NCBI GenBank assembly: GCA_008668235.1
Contig: RQCP01000013.1
Coordinates: 111,201-175,200 of the forward strand
DNA from: Collinsella aerofaciens
GTDB lineage: Bacteria; Actinomycetota; Coriobacteriia; Coriobacteriales; Coriobacteriaceae
DNA: 64,000 bases
Reading direction: 5' to 3'
The position numbers and the translations under genes are program-made. The notes beneath the pieces are model-generated. The model saw nothing but the letters and a program-made list of their open reading frames with translations, was not told the origin of the DNA and searched no databases. Every line of letters starts with the position of its first letter. Position 1 is the first letter of the stretch. Of this stretch, positions 16,522 to 24,653 are shown piece by piece.

Positions 16522-16725
16522 ACGTTTTCTCCTCTTGATTAAGCGCAACGTTGTGCGCATGCCTACGGTAATTATAGTGCCAAATGGTTCAAATGCTAAG
16601 GTGGGGACTCGAATCGCGAGCCCTTCCCGGTAGTGCTCGTGGGACGAGCATCTCCTTTGCATCGCTGGTCGATAAGCCGAGTATCGCCTGCGCACGGGAC
16701 GGGCAGAAGCGGGTGCACCAAACCC

Positions 16726-16785
16726 GATACTTCTTTTCGCTCTCGAGTCCTGCCGCCGCCTTGTCCCTAACACTTCCTGACACCG
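16726..16785. repeat. Repeat shared by the upstream regions of two sugar genes
   Basis: On the plus strand it starts GATACTTCTTTTCGC and ends CACTTCCTGACACCG, with a GC-rich middle. The relative at 34794-34854 starts GACACTTCTTTTCGC and ends CACTTTCTGATACCG. One lies upstream of the PTS IIA gene, the other upstream of the GH1 phospho-glucosidase gene. Confidence 0.55.
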
Positions 16786-16858
16786 ACCGAAACGTGCCAA
16801 AATAAACCCGTCCCTTTTTGGCAGGTTTGGCGAGTGTGGATTTTTGGACGCTTAACTA

Positions 16859-16928
16859 GCGAACGTGGATAATCTCCCACTTTGAGGCCGTCACCGAGCC
16901 AAAACGGGAGATTATCCGCTCTCATTTT
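16859..16928. repeat. fic-flanking repeat, left copy
   Basis: A 70-base unit, itself a palindrome: GTGGATAATCTCCC pairs with CGGGAGATTATCCGC. A nearly identical unit in the same orientation lies at 18297-18367, so the fic gene sits between direct copies. Confidence 0.8.
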
Positions 16929-16983
16929 GGATAACCCCCCCCCTGTACCAAGCCGAGCTCCATGGTCAAGTAATAACGACTTC

Positions 16984-17070
16984 TCGTCATTAGATTGTTT
17001 ACATCAATTCTAATAACTATTTAATCCTTAAACTCGTTATTAGAATTGATATGATTAGCCTAATAACGAG
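16984..17070 (+). promoter_or_regulatory. fic promoter region with four operator half-sites
   Basis: Four copies of a CTCGTTATTAGAATTG-like word: plus at about 16984-16997, minus at 17005-17017, plus at 17033-17048 and minus at 17060-17070. The second and third form a perfect inverted repeat with 13-base arms (CAATTCTAATAAC). A possible -10 TATGAT is at 17050-17055, with TTAAAC 16 bases upstream; the third site fills the spacer. Repression by the wHTH of the Fic protein itself is the likely reading. Confidence 0.6.
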
Positions 17071-17099
17071 TTTCCGGCACTAAAGATATGGAGGGCGCG

Positions 17100-18272
17100 A
17101 TGCAAATCGAGGAGAACGGCCAGGGAACGCTCCGCAATAATCTATCGGGGAAATTGGCTTACTATTCGTTTTTTCCAACGCCCTTGCAATCATTGAGGCA
17201 GCTAAACCTCACCGAGGAAACCTATCGCACGCTTTCCGCATGCTCACGAAAGCTTGGAGAGCTTGAAGGCATGCTCTACTTTGTTCCCAACGCCGACATG
17301 TATCTGACAATGTACGTGCGCAAAGAAGCACTCCTTTCTTCGCAAATTGAGGGAACCCAGTGCACGTTTGACGACCTACTTAGTCCATCGCAAACACAAC
17401 TCCATCATAAAGATGTCGCAGACGTCGTGAATTACGTCCGTGCTGTCGACCGCGGCGTAGAACTGCTCAAAAAGATGCCCTTGTGCACGAGACTTCTTAG
17501 GCAAGTTCATGCGGTCCTGCTGGACGGAGTGCGCGGAACGGAGAAGAATCCAGGCGAGCTGCGCTCCTCACAAAACTGGATTGGCCCCTCAGGCTGCACC
17601 ATTGCAACCGCATCGTTTGTCCCTCCAAACATTGAAGATTTGAGTAACACGCTCCAGGACCTCGAACGCTTTATCAATGAGCCTCAAGTCGAAATGGATC
17701 CGATTGTGCGGGCGGCGCTCGTCCATTACCAATTTGAAACTGCCCATCCATTCCTAGACGGAAACGGTCGCCTGGGCAGGCTTCTCATTACACTTATGCT
17801 CATCAATGATGGCGTTCTTCATTCTTGCTTGTTCTATCCATCGTTCCAGTTCAAGAAAAATCGAAGCGAGTACTACCGGCAACTCACATCCGTAAGGGAG
17901 AGAGGCACTTACGAGGAATGGATAGAGTTTTTCTGCAACAGTCTTCTCGAGAGTGCGAAGGACTCGGTAGGGTCTTTAAAAAACCTTGTTGACCTCCATA
18001 ACCGTTCCACAGCAACCATTACCGAAAATCTCGGAAGGACCGCTGCAAACGGGCAAAGGCTGTTGGGCATTCTTGAAGAGCACCCCATCGTCGACACCGC
18101 ATTCATCGCTGCCCAACTCGATATCGGCAGGAGTACCGCGAGCTCGCTCGTCAAATCATTTGAAGAATTGGGTATCCTCCGTCCTCTCGATGAGTCAAGA
18201 CAGAGATACCGGCAGTACGGGTATGAAGAGTATCTTTCGATTCTCAGGGAAGACGCCGAGCCGATTAGATAG
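17100..18272 (+). CDS. Fic-family protein with C-terminal winged helix
   Basis: A 390-residue Fic/DOC protein. An N-terminal Fic_N segment (about 25-110) contains EALLSSQIEGTQCTFDDLL, whose SxxxEG-like helix resembles the inhibitory motif class. The catalytic Fic core ends in HPFLDGNGRLGR at about residue 220, the full HPFx[D/E]GNGRxGR loop that binds Mg-ATP for AMP transfer. The C terminus (~320-380) is a winged helix: VDTAFIAAQLDIGRSTASSLVKSF. The ATG at 17100 follows GGAGGGCG. The gene is clearly more AT-rich than its surroundings and lies between direct repeats, which suggests acquisition. No antitoxin gene is adjacent; the single-chain domain order suggests self-inhibition. Confidence 0.93.
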   Translation: MQIEENGQGTLRNNLSGKLAYYSFFPTPLQSLRQLNLTEETYRTLSACSRKLGELEGMLYFVPNADMYLTMYVRKEALLSSQIEGTQCTFDDLLSPSQTQLHHKDVADVVNYVRAVDRGVELLKKMPLCTRLLRQVHAVLLDGVRGTEKNPGELRSSQNWIGPSGCTIATASFVPPNIEDLSNTLQDLERFINEPQVEMDPIVRAALVHYQFETAHPFLDGNGRLGRLLITLMLINDGVLHSCLFYPSFQFKKNRSEYYRQLTSVRERGTYEEWIEFFCNSLLESAKDSVGSLKNLVDLHNRSTATITENLGRTAANGQRLLGILEEHPIVDTAFIAAQLDIGRSTASSLVKSFEELGILRPLDESRQRYRQYGYEEYLSILREDAEPIR

Positions 18273-18296
18273 GCATCGCAGCCCAGGCAAATTAAA

Positions 18297-18367
18297 GCGA
18301 GCGTGGATAATCTCCCACTTTGAGCCCGCACACAGGCCAAAACCGGGAGATTATCCACGCTCATTTC
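18297..18367. repeat. fic-flanking repeat, right copy
   Basis: Direct copy of the 16859-16928 unit with one inserted base and a handful of substitutions. Its palindromic arms GTGGATAATCTCCC / GGGAGATTATCCACGC are better matched than in the left copy. Confidence 0.8.
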
Positions 18368-18372
18368 TGACT

Positions 18373-18399
18373 AGTCATTTAAGAACGTCCCCAATGACT
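18373..18399. repeat. Dispersed GGGGACG box
   Basis: AGTCATTTAAGAACGTCCCC then AATGACT; same family as 14975-15000. Confidence 0.75.
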
Positions 18400-18480
18400 A
18401 CTCCGGCATCGCCGATGTTTCGGCAACGACAGCGAACGGGCCGCATTCGGAGCAAGACGACGCCGCAGGTAGAGAACGGA

Positions 18481-18626
18481 CAGCGAGCGGGTCGCATTTG
18501 AGACAAGGTGACGTGAAACGAAAGGGCGCTGACCTTCTGGTCGCGCCCTTGAAGTTGAACGTCAGATTGTCCAAATGCGGCCCGCGCAGCGTCGAGCAGT
18601 TACGGCGTTTGGTAAAACGCCGTAAC
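18481..18626. repeat. Composite stem-loop element, copy 3
   Basis: It begins CAGCGAGCG, with outer arms GGGTCGCATTTG / CAAATGCGGCCC. The core GACAAGGTGACGTGAAA pairs with TTGAACGTCAGATTGTC. The apical hairpin AAGGGCGC..GACCTTCTGGTC..GCGCCCTT follows, then GCGCAGCGTC and a hairpin GTTACGGCGTTT / AAACGCCGTAAC that reaches the pyrE stop codon. It likely serves as the pyrE terminator. Confidence 0.75.
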
Positions 18627-19306
18627 TAACGTGCTCCGTACTGCTCGTAGTAGGCGTCGATGGCGGTCTTGAGCTCGTCGTCGATGACAACCTTGCCGTC
18701 GATCTCGTGGTTGTAGAGGGTCTCGACGACCTCGGCCATGGAGACGATGCTCGCGACGGGGAAACCGTACTTGGCCTCGATCTCCTTCTGCGCGGTGGTC
18801 ACACCGCCCTTGCCGACCTCCATGCGGTTGAGGGACACGATCAGGCCCTTGATCTCGACATCGGCAGCAGCCTTGACCTTGGGATAGGTCTCGTCGATGG
18901 ACTTGCCGCTGGTGGTAACGTCCTCGACCATGACCACACGGTCGCCGTCCTTGGGCTCATAACCCAGCAGGTTGCCCTTATCGGCACCGTGGTCCTTGGC
19001 CTCCTTGCGGTCGCAGCAGTACTTGACCTCCTTGCCGTACAGCTCGTGGTAGGCAATTGCGGTCACGACGGCCAGCGGAATACCCTTGTAGGCCGGTCCA
19101 AACAGCACGTCAAAGTCGTCGCCAAAGTTATCGTGGATGGCCTGGGCGTAATACTCGCCCAGCTTCTTGAGCTGATAGCCCGTCACGTAAGCGCCGGCGT
19201 TCATAAAGAACGGGGACTGACGGCCGCTCTTGAGCGTAAAGCTGCCGAACTTAAGGACGTCGGACTCGACCATAAACTTGATGAACTCTTGCTTGTAAGC
19301 CTCCAT
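18626..19306 (-). CDS. pyrE: Orotate phosphoribosyltransferase
   Basis: A 226-residue enzyme that joins orotate and PRPP to give orotidine 5'-phosphate in pyrimidine synthesis. The type I PRTase signature is VVMVEDVTTSGKSIDET (about residues 128-144). Orotate/PRPP loop elements include FTLKSGRQSPFFMNAG near the N terminus and FGPAYKGIPLAV, followed by the flexible loop CCDRKEAKDHG. The ATG at 19306 follows GAGAGGAGCCCGC. It is transcribed alone on the minus strand with a hairpin at its stop codon; no other pyr gene is nearby. Confidence 0.96.
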   Translation of the reverse strand: MEAYKQEFIKFMVESDVLKFGSFTLKSGRQSPFFMNAGAYVTGYQLKKLGEYYAQAIHDNFGDDFDVLFGPAYKGIPLAVVTAIAYHELYGKEVKYCCDRKEAKDHGADKGNLLGYEPKDGDRVVMVEDVTTSGKSIDETYPKVKAAADVEIKGLIVSLNRMEVGKGGVTTAQKEIEAKYGFPVASIVSMAEVVETLYNHEIDGKVVIDDELKTAIDAYYEQYGAR

Positions 19307-19436
19307 GCGGGCTCCTCTCGTAATCGCGTGCGTGCTCTTCAGTTTAGCGCAGGCGAGGCGTCGATGTGAGCGCGCTTTGGGGCCACGGCATTCTGTAAAG
19401 GCTTTGTCAGGGGGAATGGTTTTCCGAACAATGGGG

Positions 19437-19465
19437 TTGACATGTCAAACCCCCTCATCAAGAAT
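19437..19465 (+). promoter_or_regulatory. Candidate mgtA promoter and palindrome
   Basis: TTGACA at 19437-19442, a 17-base spacer and AAGAAT at 19460-19465. The -35 box is half of the perfect palindrome TTGACATGTCAA (19437-19448), a plausible operator. Confidence 0.5.
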
Positions 19466-19532
19466 ACGGGCGGATTAAAAAGGGGTACGAGATACCCAAA
19501 GCGCGCTGCGCTCAGCCTTTAGGAGGTGTGCC

Positions 19533-19604
19533 ATGGAAGGCAGTCCTAGTCGAAAAACCTGCATGTCGCCCTCGGCACGCCGCGAGGACTCCGCACACGC
19601 ATAA
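19533..19604 (+). CDS. Candidate leader peptide upstream of mgtA
   Basis: A 23-codon open frame (MEGSPSRKTCMSPSARREDS then AHA) starting with ATG after TTTAGGAGGTGTGCC, a stronger ribosome binding site than most genes here. It ends 139 bases before mgtA. Its position resembles leader peptides such as mgtL that sense Mg2+ or translation elongation upstream of enterobacterial mgtA. Sequence similarity to those is not apparent, so the role is inferred from placement and binding site only. Confidence 0.45.
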   Translation: MEGSPSRKTCMSPSARREDSAHA

Positions 19605-19743
19605 ACGCCACCGGCAGATCGCCAAAACCACCGCAAAGGCGCGCTGCACCCTTTGTGGGCTCAAGAGCTTGACGTGAGCGACATCTAGGTTTTTTGAAGC
19701 AAATACGACACGTACGCTAGCTCCCCTCAACAAGGAGGACCCT

Positions 19744-22511
19744 ATGCTGATGCTCAAAACCGTCACGGTACTCGAAGCCATCTCCAAGCGCCGCCGCACG
19801 GCGCGCCCCGCCGCTCATACCGGCCTGTCCAAGAACACCATATTCGCCGCCACCCATAGCGCCGAAGACGCCCTCGTGCTGCTTGACGCCACGGCAAACG
19901 GTCTCACCGCTGAGCACGCCGCCGAGCGCCTGGATGCCACCGGCTCCAACACCATCGAGGCACCGACCAAGACGCTCGCCCGCCGCATCGCCGACGCCTT
20001 TGTCGACCCCTTCGCCGGCATCCTCGCCTCGCTCGCGCTGGTCTCGCTCTACATCGACGTGCTCGCCGTGCCCGAGCCGCAGCGCAACCCCTCCACGGTC
20101 ATCGTCATCGGCATCATGCTGCTGGTATCGGGCGGTATGAAGTTTATCCAGGAAGCCCGCAGCGGCAATGCGGCAGAGGCCCTCAAGGACCTGGTCTCCA
20201 ACACTTGCACCGTCCTGCGCGACGGCGAGCGCATCGAAATCCTCTTCGACGAGCTCGTCCCCGGCGATGTGATCCGCCTCTCTGCCGGCGATATGGTGCC
20301 GGCAGATGCCCGCGTCATCACCGCGCGCGACCTGTTTGTCATCGAATCCGCACTCACCGGCGAGAGCGAGGCCGTCGAGAAGACCGCTGCCATCACCGTC
20401 GTCGATGGTGCCGACGGCTCCGCGCTGCCGCTCTCTGCCTGCAAGAACATCGTCTTTACCGGCACCTCCGTGCAAAACGGCACCGCCGTGGCGCTTGTCG
20501 TTGCCACCGGCTCGGACACCTACCTGGGCGGCATCGCCAAGATGCTCAACGGGCGCGGCGAGAAGAGCGCGTTTGACCGCGGCGTCTCGAGCGTCTCCAT
20601 GCTGCTCGTACGCCTCATGCTCGTTATGGCGCCGGCCGTCTTTGCCATCAACGCCGCCACCAAGGGCAACGTCATCGACGCGCTGCTGTTCGCCACGAGC
20701 GTGGCCGTGGGCATCACGCCGCAGATGCTTCCCGTCATCGTGACCACGAGCCTGTCGCAGGGCGCCAAGGACCTCGCCGTCGCTAGGTTATCGTCAAGGA
20801 ACTGCCGGCGATTCAAAACCTCGGCGCGATGGATGTCCTGTGCTGCGACAAGACCGGCACCCTCACCGAAGACTGCATCGTGCTCGAGCGCTACCTCAAC
20901 GCCGACGGCAACGAGGACACGCGTGTGCTGCGCCATGCGTTTTTGAACAGCTTCTTCCAGACCGGCCTCAAAAACCTTATCGACCTGGCCGTTATCGACC
21001 GTGCCGACGTGACGCCCTCGACCGTCGTACCCGATTCCATGCTGGGCCAGAGCCTGCGCGACCGCTATATCAAGGTCGACGAAGTGCCCTTCGATTTCTC
21101 GCGCCGTCGCCTGAGCGTAGTTGTCTCCGACGCCCAGGGCAAAACCCAGATGGTTACCAAGGGGGCTGCCGAGGAAATGCTCGAGATCTGCTCCTTTGTC
21201 GAGGTCGATGGCATCGCCCAGCAACTCACCAAAGACAAGCTCGCCCAGATTCGCAAGCAGGTCGCCGGGCTCAACGCCGAGGGCCTGCGCGTGATTGCTG
21301 TGGCACAGAAGACCGATCCGCGCTGCGTGGGCGAATTTGGCATCGCCGACGAGTGCGACATGGTGCTGATGGGCTTTTTGGCCTTCCTCGATCCGCCCAA
21401 GGCGAGTGCCGCGGGCGCCGTCGCCACCCTCGAGGCCAAGGGCGTAGCAGTCAAGGTCCTGACCGGCGACAACGATCGCGTCGCCGCCACCGTCTGCGAG
21501 CAGATCGGTATCGACGCGAGCAATGTCTTGCTGGGCTCCGAGATCGATGCGCTCGATGACGCCGAGCTTGCCGAGCGCGCCGAGAACACCCATCTGTTCG
21601 CCAAGCTCTCGCCGCTGCAGAAGGCGCGCCTGGTGCGCGTCATGCGCGAGCTGCTCGGCCACACCGTGGGCTTTATGGGCGACGGCATCAACGACGCCGC
21701 CGCGATGCGTGCGAGCGACTGCGGCATCTCGGTCGACTCCGCCGTCGATATCGCCAAGGAATCCGCCGATATCATCTTGCTCCAAAAGGACCTGGGCGTG
21801 CTCGAGCGCGGCATCATCGAAGGCCGCCGCACCTACGGCAACCTGCTAAAATACCTCAAGACCACGGTGAGCTCCAACTTTGGCAACGTGCTGTCCGTGA
21901 CCGTCGCGAGCCTGTTCTTGCCGTTTTTGCCCATGAGCGCCCTGCAGCTGGTGTTGCTGTCGCTGGTCTACGAGATCGTGTGTATCGCGCTGCCGTGGGA
22001 CACCGTCGATGACGCCTGGACCGCCCGTCCGCGCGCTTGGGACGCCGCGTCCATTAAGGGCTTTATGCTCGAGCTGGGCCCCGTGAGCTCACTGTTTGAC
22101 ATCGTGACCTTTGCCGTGCTCTTCTTTGTGGTGTGCCCTGCCACCGTAGGCGCAAGCTGGTTCGAGCTCGCCGGGACGGGCAACGTCGCAGGCATGGCGG
22201 CCTTTGCGGCGCTCTTCCAGAGCGGCTGGTTTGTCGAGTCTATGTGGTCGCAGACGCTCGTGATCCACATGCTGCGCTCCCCGCGCCTGCCGAGCCCGCG
22301 CGACCACGCCGCGCCCGCGCTGTGCGTTCTCACCGTGCTGGGCCTGGCGCTTGTCACCTGGCTGCCGGCAAGCCCCGTCGCCGATGCACTCGGCCTCATG
22401 ACGCTGCCCACAAGCTTTTTCGCGCTGCTCATCGGCATCGTCACCGCCTACATCGCGCTCACCCAGCTGGCAAAACGCCGCTACATCGCCCGCCACGGCG
22501 AACTGCTGTAG
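19744..22511 (+). pseudogene. mgtA: P-type Mg2+-importing ATPase, one-base frameshift
   Basis: A P3B-type ATPase that imports Mg2+ across the plasma membrane, about 922 codons if repaired. Features: cation_ATPase_N region, actuator motif SALTGESE, phosphorylation motif CCDKTGTL, hinge GDGINDAAAMRASD, and membrane helices grouped around residues 80-120, 270-330 and at the C terminus. The start has AAGGAGGACCCT upstream. Near 20784-20789 (AVA|R..VIVKELPAIQN) the reading frame shifts: the first frame leaves family similarity and the homologous sequence resumes in another frame. Loss of one G from a GGG run explains it and total length modulo three agrees. It could be a real mutation or a sequencing error. 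Confidence 0.85.
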
Positions 22512-22611
22512 CAAGCAGGCGAAAAACACCCTGCCAGCCGCCATTACCGCTACCACAGCTGCCGACGCCGCTGCCGTTGCCTCTGTCGCCGCCGCAGTCT
22601 ATCCCCTCAGC

Positions 22612-22678
22612 AGTTGCGGTGAAATAGTTCCTGTTTAAGGTCCCGTGACTTTAATTTAGGGACTATTCCACCGCAACT
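22612..22678. repeat. Palindrome with 20-base arms
   Basis: Arms AGTTGCGGTGAAATAGTTCC (22612-22631) and GGGACTATTCCACCGCAACT (22659-22678) lie between the convergent mgtA and LuxR-type genes. It is probably a bidirectional terminator-like repeat. Confidence 0.6.
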
Positions 22679-22692
22679 TATTGGAGGATTAG

Positions 22693-24235
22693 CTAGTCCT
22701 TGGGTGTCCAGGACCAGAAGAAGTTGATAAGGGCCACACGTGAGGTGGTGCCGGTCTTTTTGTTGATCGAGGAAATGTGACGATAGAGCGTGGAGCGCGA
22801 AAGGAAAAGCGTTGTGGCGATGTCCTGAACGCTCTGGTCCGAAACGACCAAGGCCTCAAGAACATCGCGCTCGCGCTCTGTAAGCTCAAAGGTGGCGACG
22901 AAGGCATCGAGGCGTTCATCGGACGTGAGCTCCGCTGCCTCCACGGGCTCGGAGTCGGAGCATGTGGGCGCAAGATCCCCACCAAGATCATCAGTGGCAA
23001 GCGGCAGGCCGTCCTGCATCACGACATCATCGGCCCGTTGCCCCAACTGCCCCAGCAGCGTAATCGCAATACCCACAAACATCACGAGCGCCGCGCCGAC
23101 TGCCACCAGCACGTTTTGACTCGAGATGATCGCCACCGCCGGCGCCGTCACGAGCATCGAGCACACGTTGTTGACGACGCGACCCATGCACGGCCAAAAA
23201 TATGACCAGCGCGCATAGAGTGAGATGGCGGCGAATTTTGTGGTAAAGAACACCACAAAGAAGCCCGAGCCCAGATAAAAGATGATCGTGGCAGCAAGCT
23301 CGTTGCCGCCATTGCCATCGATGATGAGCACAAAGAACGAAAGCGTGGACAGCATGGCGACACATGTCATGCCGATATTCATATACGAGCGGCCGTGCAG
23401 GTCAAATAGTGCGCCAGCGGCCAACGAGCTCACGACAAGCAGCAGGCGCGGCCAATCGCCCAAATCGACGGCTCCGACAGCATGCAGGGTCGTGAAGCCC
23501 GCGTTGAGAGCGGCGAATACGCTGGAAAGATACGCCGTCGCCACGGTCAGGCGAACTACGGCGCGACGGAATGCCGCCTTTGCCTCGGGATCGTCATGCC
23601 ACTTGGCGCCATATTCCAGAGCATCTACCGAAAGCCCGGCAGCACTGGGTTCAAAGTTGGGATCGGACTCGTCGCGCAGCTTGGCGCGTCGGGCACCGTG
23701 GAGCAACGCCACCTGCGCGATCGCACAGACGACCAGAACAGCCTGCTGAGGAATGCCGACAGGCATCACCATGTGGTTGAGAACCTGCACCAGAACGCCC
23801 ATGGCATAGGAAAGTGCGGCGGCGCGCCAGGCAGGGCGTCTGCGCAAAACGCCGCGCAAGATTGGCATGGGCGGTCGATCCGCAATAGCCCAGGGCGCAG
23901 CACGCCACCAGGCCGCCGGCAATTACTACCTCAAACCGCACTGCCGTAATCATCAGCAGCAACGCCGATACCAACAGCACGCCTGTAATATCGCTCGTCG
24001 CATCGATCGTCTGGGGAAGGCGATAGTACAGAAATGGGCGCACGAAAAAGCCAATCACGCTCGCGCCGACAACGATGCTCTCGTAGATGACGACCTCACT
24101 CGATGGCACGAACTCGGCTATGCGCACATCAAAGAGATACTCGCACGCCAAAAACGTGAAGAAGAACAGCGCCAGGCATATAATCTCCCGAATGCCCCGA
24201 CGCAAATATGCGGTTGTGTCTCCCATGCCCCTCAT
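22693..24235 (-). pseudogene. Multi-pass membrane LuxR-type regulator, one-base frameshift
   Basis: A Coriobacteriia-style regulator with a polytopic N terminus of about twelve hydrophobic segments and a C-terminal LuxR helix-turn-helix (FELTERERDVLEALVVSDQSVQDIATTLFLSRSTLYRHISSINKK, quoted here only as its span, residues ~440-485). Two overlapping frames cover it: residues 1-130 in one, the rest in another, switching at about 23835-23850 near a CCC run. Length modulo three fits one extra base (513 residues when repaired). The ATG at 24235 has GGGGGGTTAACC upstream. The ligand and targets are unknown. Whether the break is natural or a sequencing error cannot be told. Confidence 0.8.
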
Positions 24236-24653
24236 GGTTAACCCCCCAGCCGCTCAATTGTCTGGAAATCTATTTTAATAAAGAACCAGTCTCAATATCG
24301 AAGCCAGGCTCGAAATGTTGCCAATTCGACCCCAGCCGTCCACATCACGCCGCGATTTTGAGCCGCATGGACCAGAAGGGACACGCGCGGCCTCTAGCTC
24401 GGCAAGGAGTGTCTCCAACTGCCACTCATTTAAGTACGTCCCCAATGAGTGCCACTCATTTAAGTACGTCCCCAATGAGTGGCCGAAGAGTGTCCCCCGC
24501 GACTAGTCGTTTAAGAACGTCCCCAATGACTAGTCAAAAATGGGCCATGTGTCCCAGTTGTGGAGACTCGTTGAGCCGTCTGGGTATCGCGAAGGATCGC
24601 GCACTCCCCCATCATCAAAAGTGACACACGCTACCAGTTGATGGGAGGCAGCC
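24236..24653. other. Gene-free interval with GGGGACG boxes
   Basis: No gene. It includes a 30-base exact tandem duplication (24421-24450 and 24451-24480) and a third box (24503-24533), preceded by AAGGAGTGTCTCCAACTGCC, which also precedes the box at 14975. Confidence 0.8.
24421..24533. repeat. Cluster of three GGGGACG boxes, two as an exact tandem
   Basis: The first two are identical 30-base units starting GCCACTCATTTAAGTACGTC. The third starts CTAGTCGTTTAAGAACGTCC. In each, the arms change together (ACTCATT with AATGAGT; AGTC with GACT), so the pairing is kept while the sequence varies. Confidence 0.8.

Larger units (their letters stand above)
16522..17099. other. Gene-free interval with repeats and the fic control region
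   Basis: No credible gene. It contains a hairpin TGCTCGT-GGG-ACGAGCA (about 16636-16652), a sequence also found upstream of the GH1 gene (16726-16785), the first fic-flanking repeat (16859-16928) and the operator-like array before fic (16984-17070). Base composition drops sharply toward AT from about 16930. Confidence 0.75.
18273..18625. other. Gene-free interval made of three repeat types
   Basis: No gene. From left to right it holds the right fic-flanking repeat, a GGGGACG box and composite stem-loop copy 3. Confidence 0.8.
19307..19743. other. pyrE-mgtA intergenic region with mgtA leader
   Basis: It contains a TTGACA-type promoter overlapping a 12-base palindrome (19437-19465), a short leader ORF with a strong ribosome binding site (19533-19604), and about 140 further bases before mgtA. 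AAAGCGCGCTGC (19498) and AAAGGCGCGCTGC (19635 region) recur on both sides of the leader ORF. Confidence 0.6.

Noticed and set aside
16600..16640. Minus-strand sequence GATTCGAGTCCCCACC, like the T-arm and 3' end of a tRNA
   Set aside because: The T-stem does not pair, there is no anticodon or D arm at the right distance, and the surrounding sequence forms an unrelated hairpin. At most it is a chance match or an old fragment.
17100..18272. fic gene considered as a two-gene toxin-antitoxin module
   Set aside because: No small antitoxin ORF lies on either side; the protein carries its own N-terminal Fic_N segment and C-terminal winged helix.
14713..19306. Repeat clusters considered as a CRISPR array
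   Set aside because: Units are palindromes of mixed families at irregular spacing, not identical repeats with unique spacers of equal length, and no cas gene is present.
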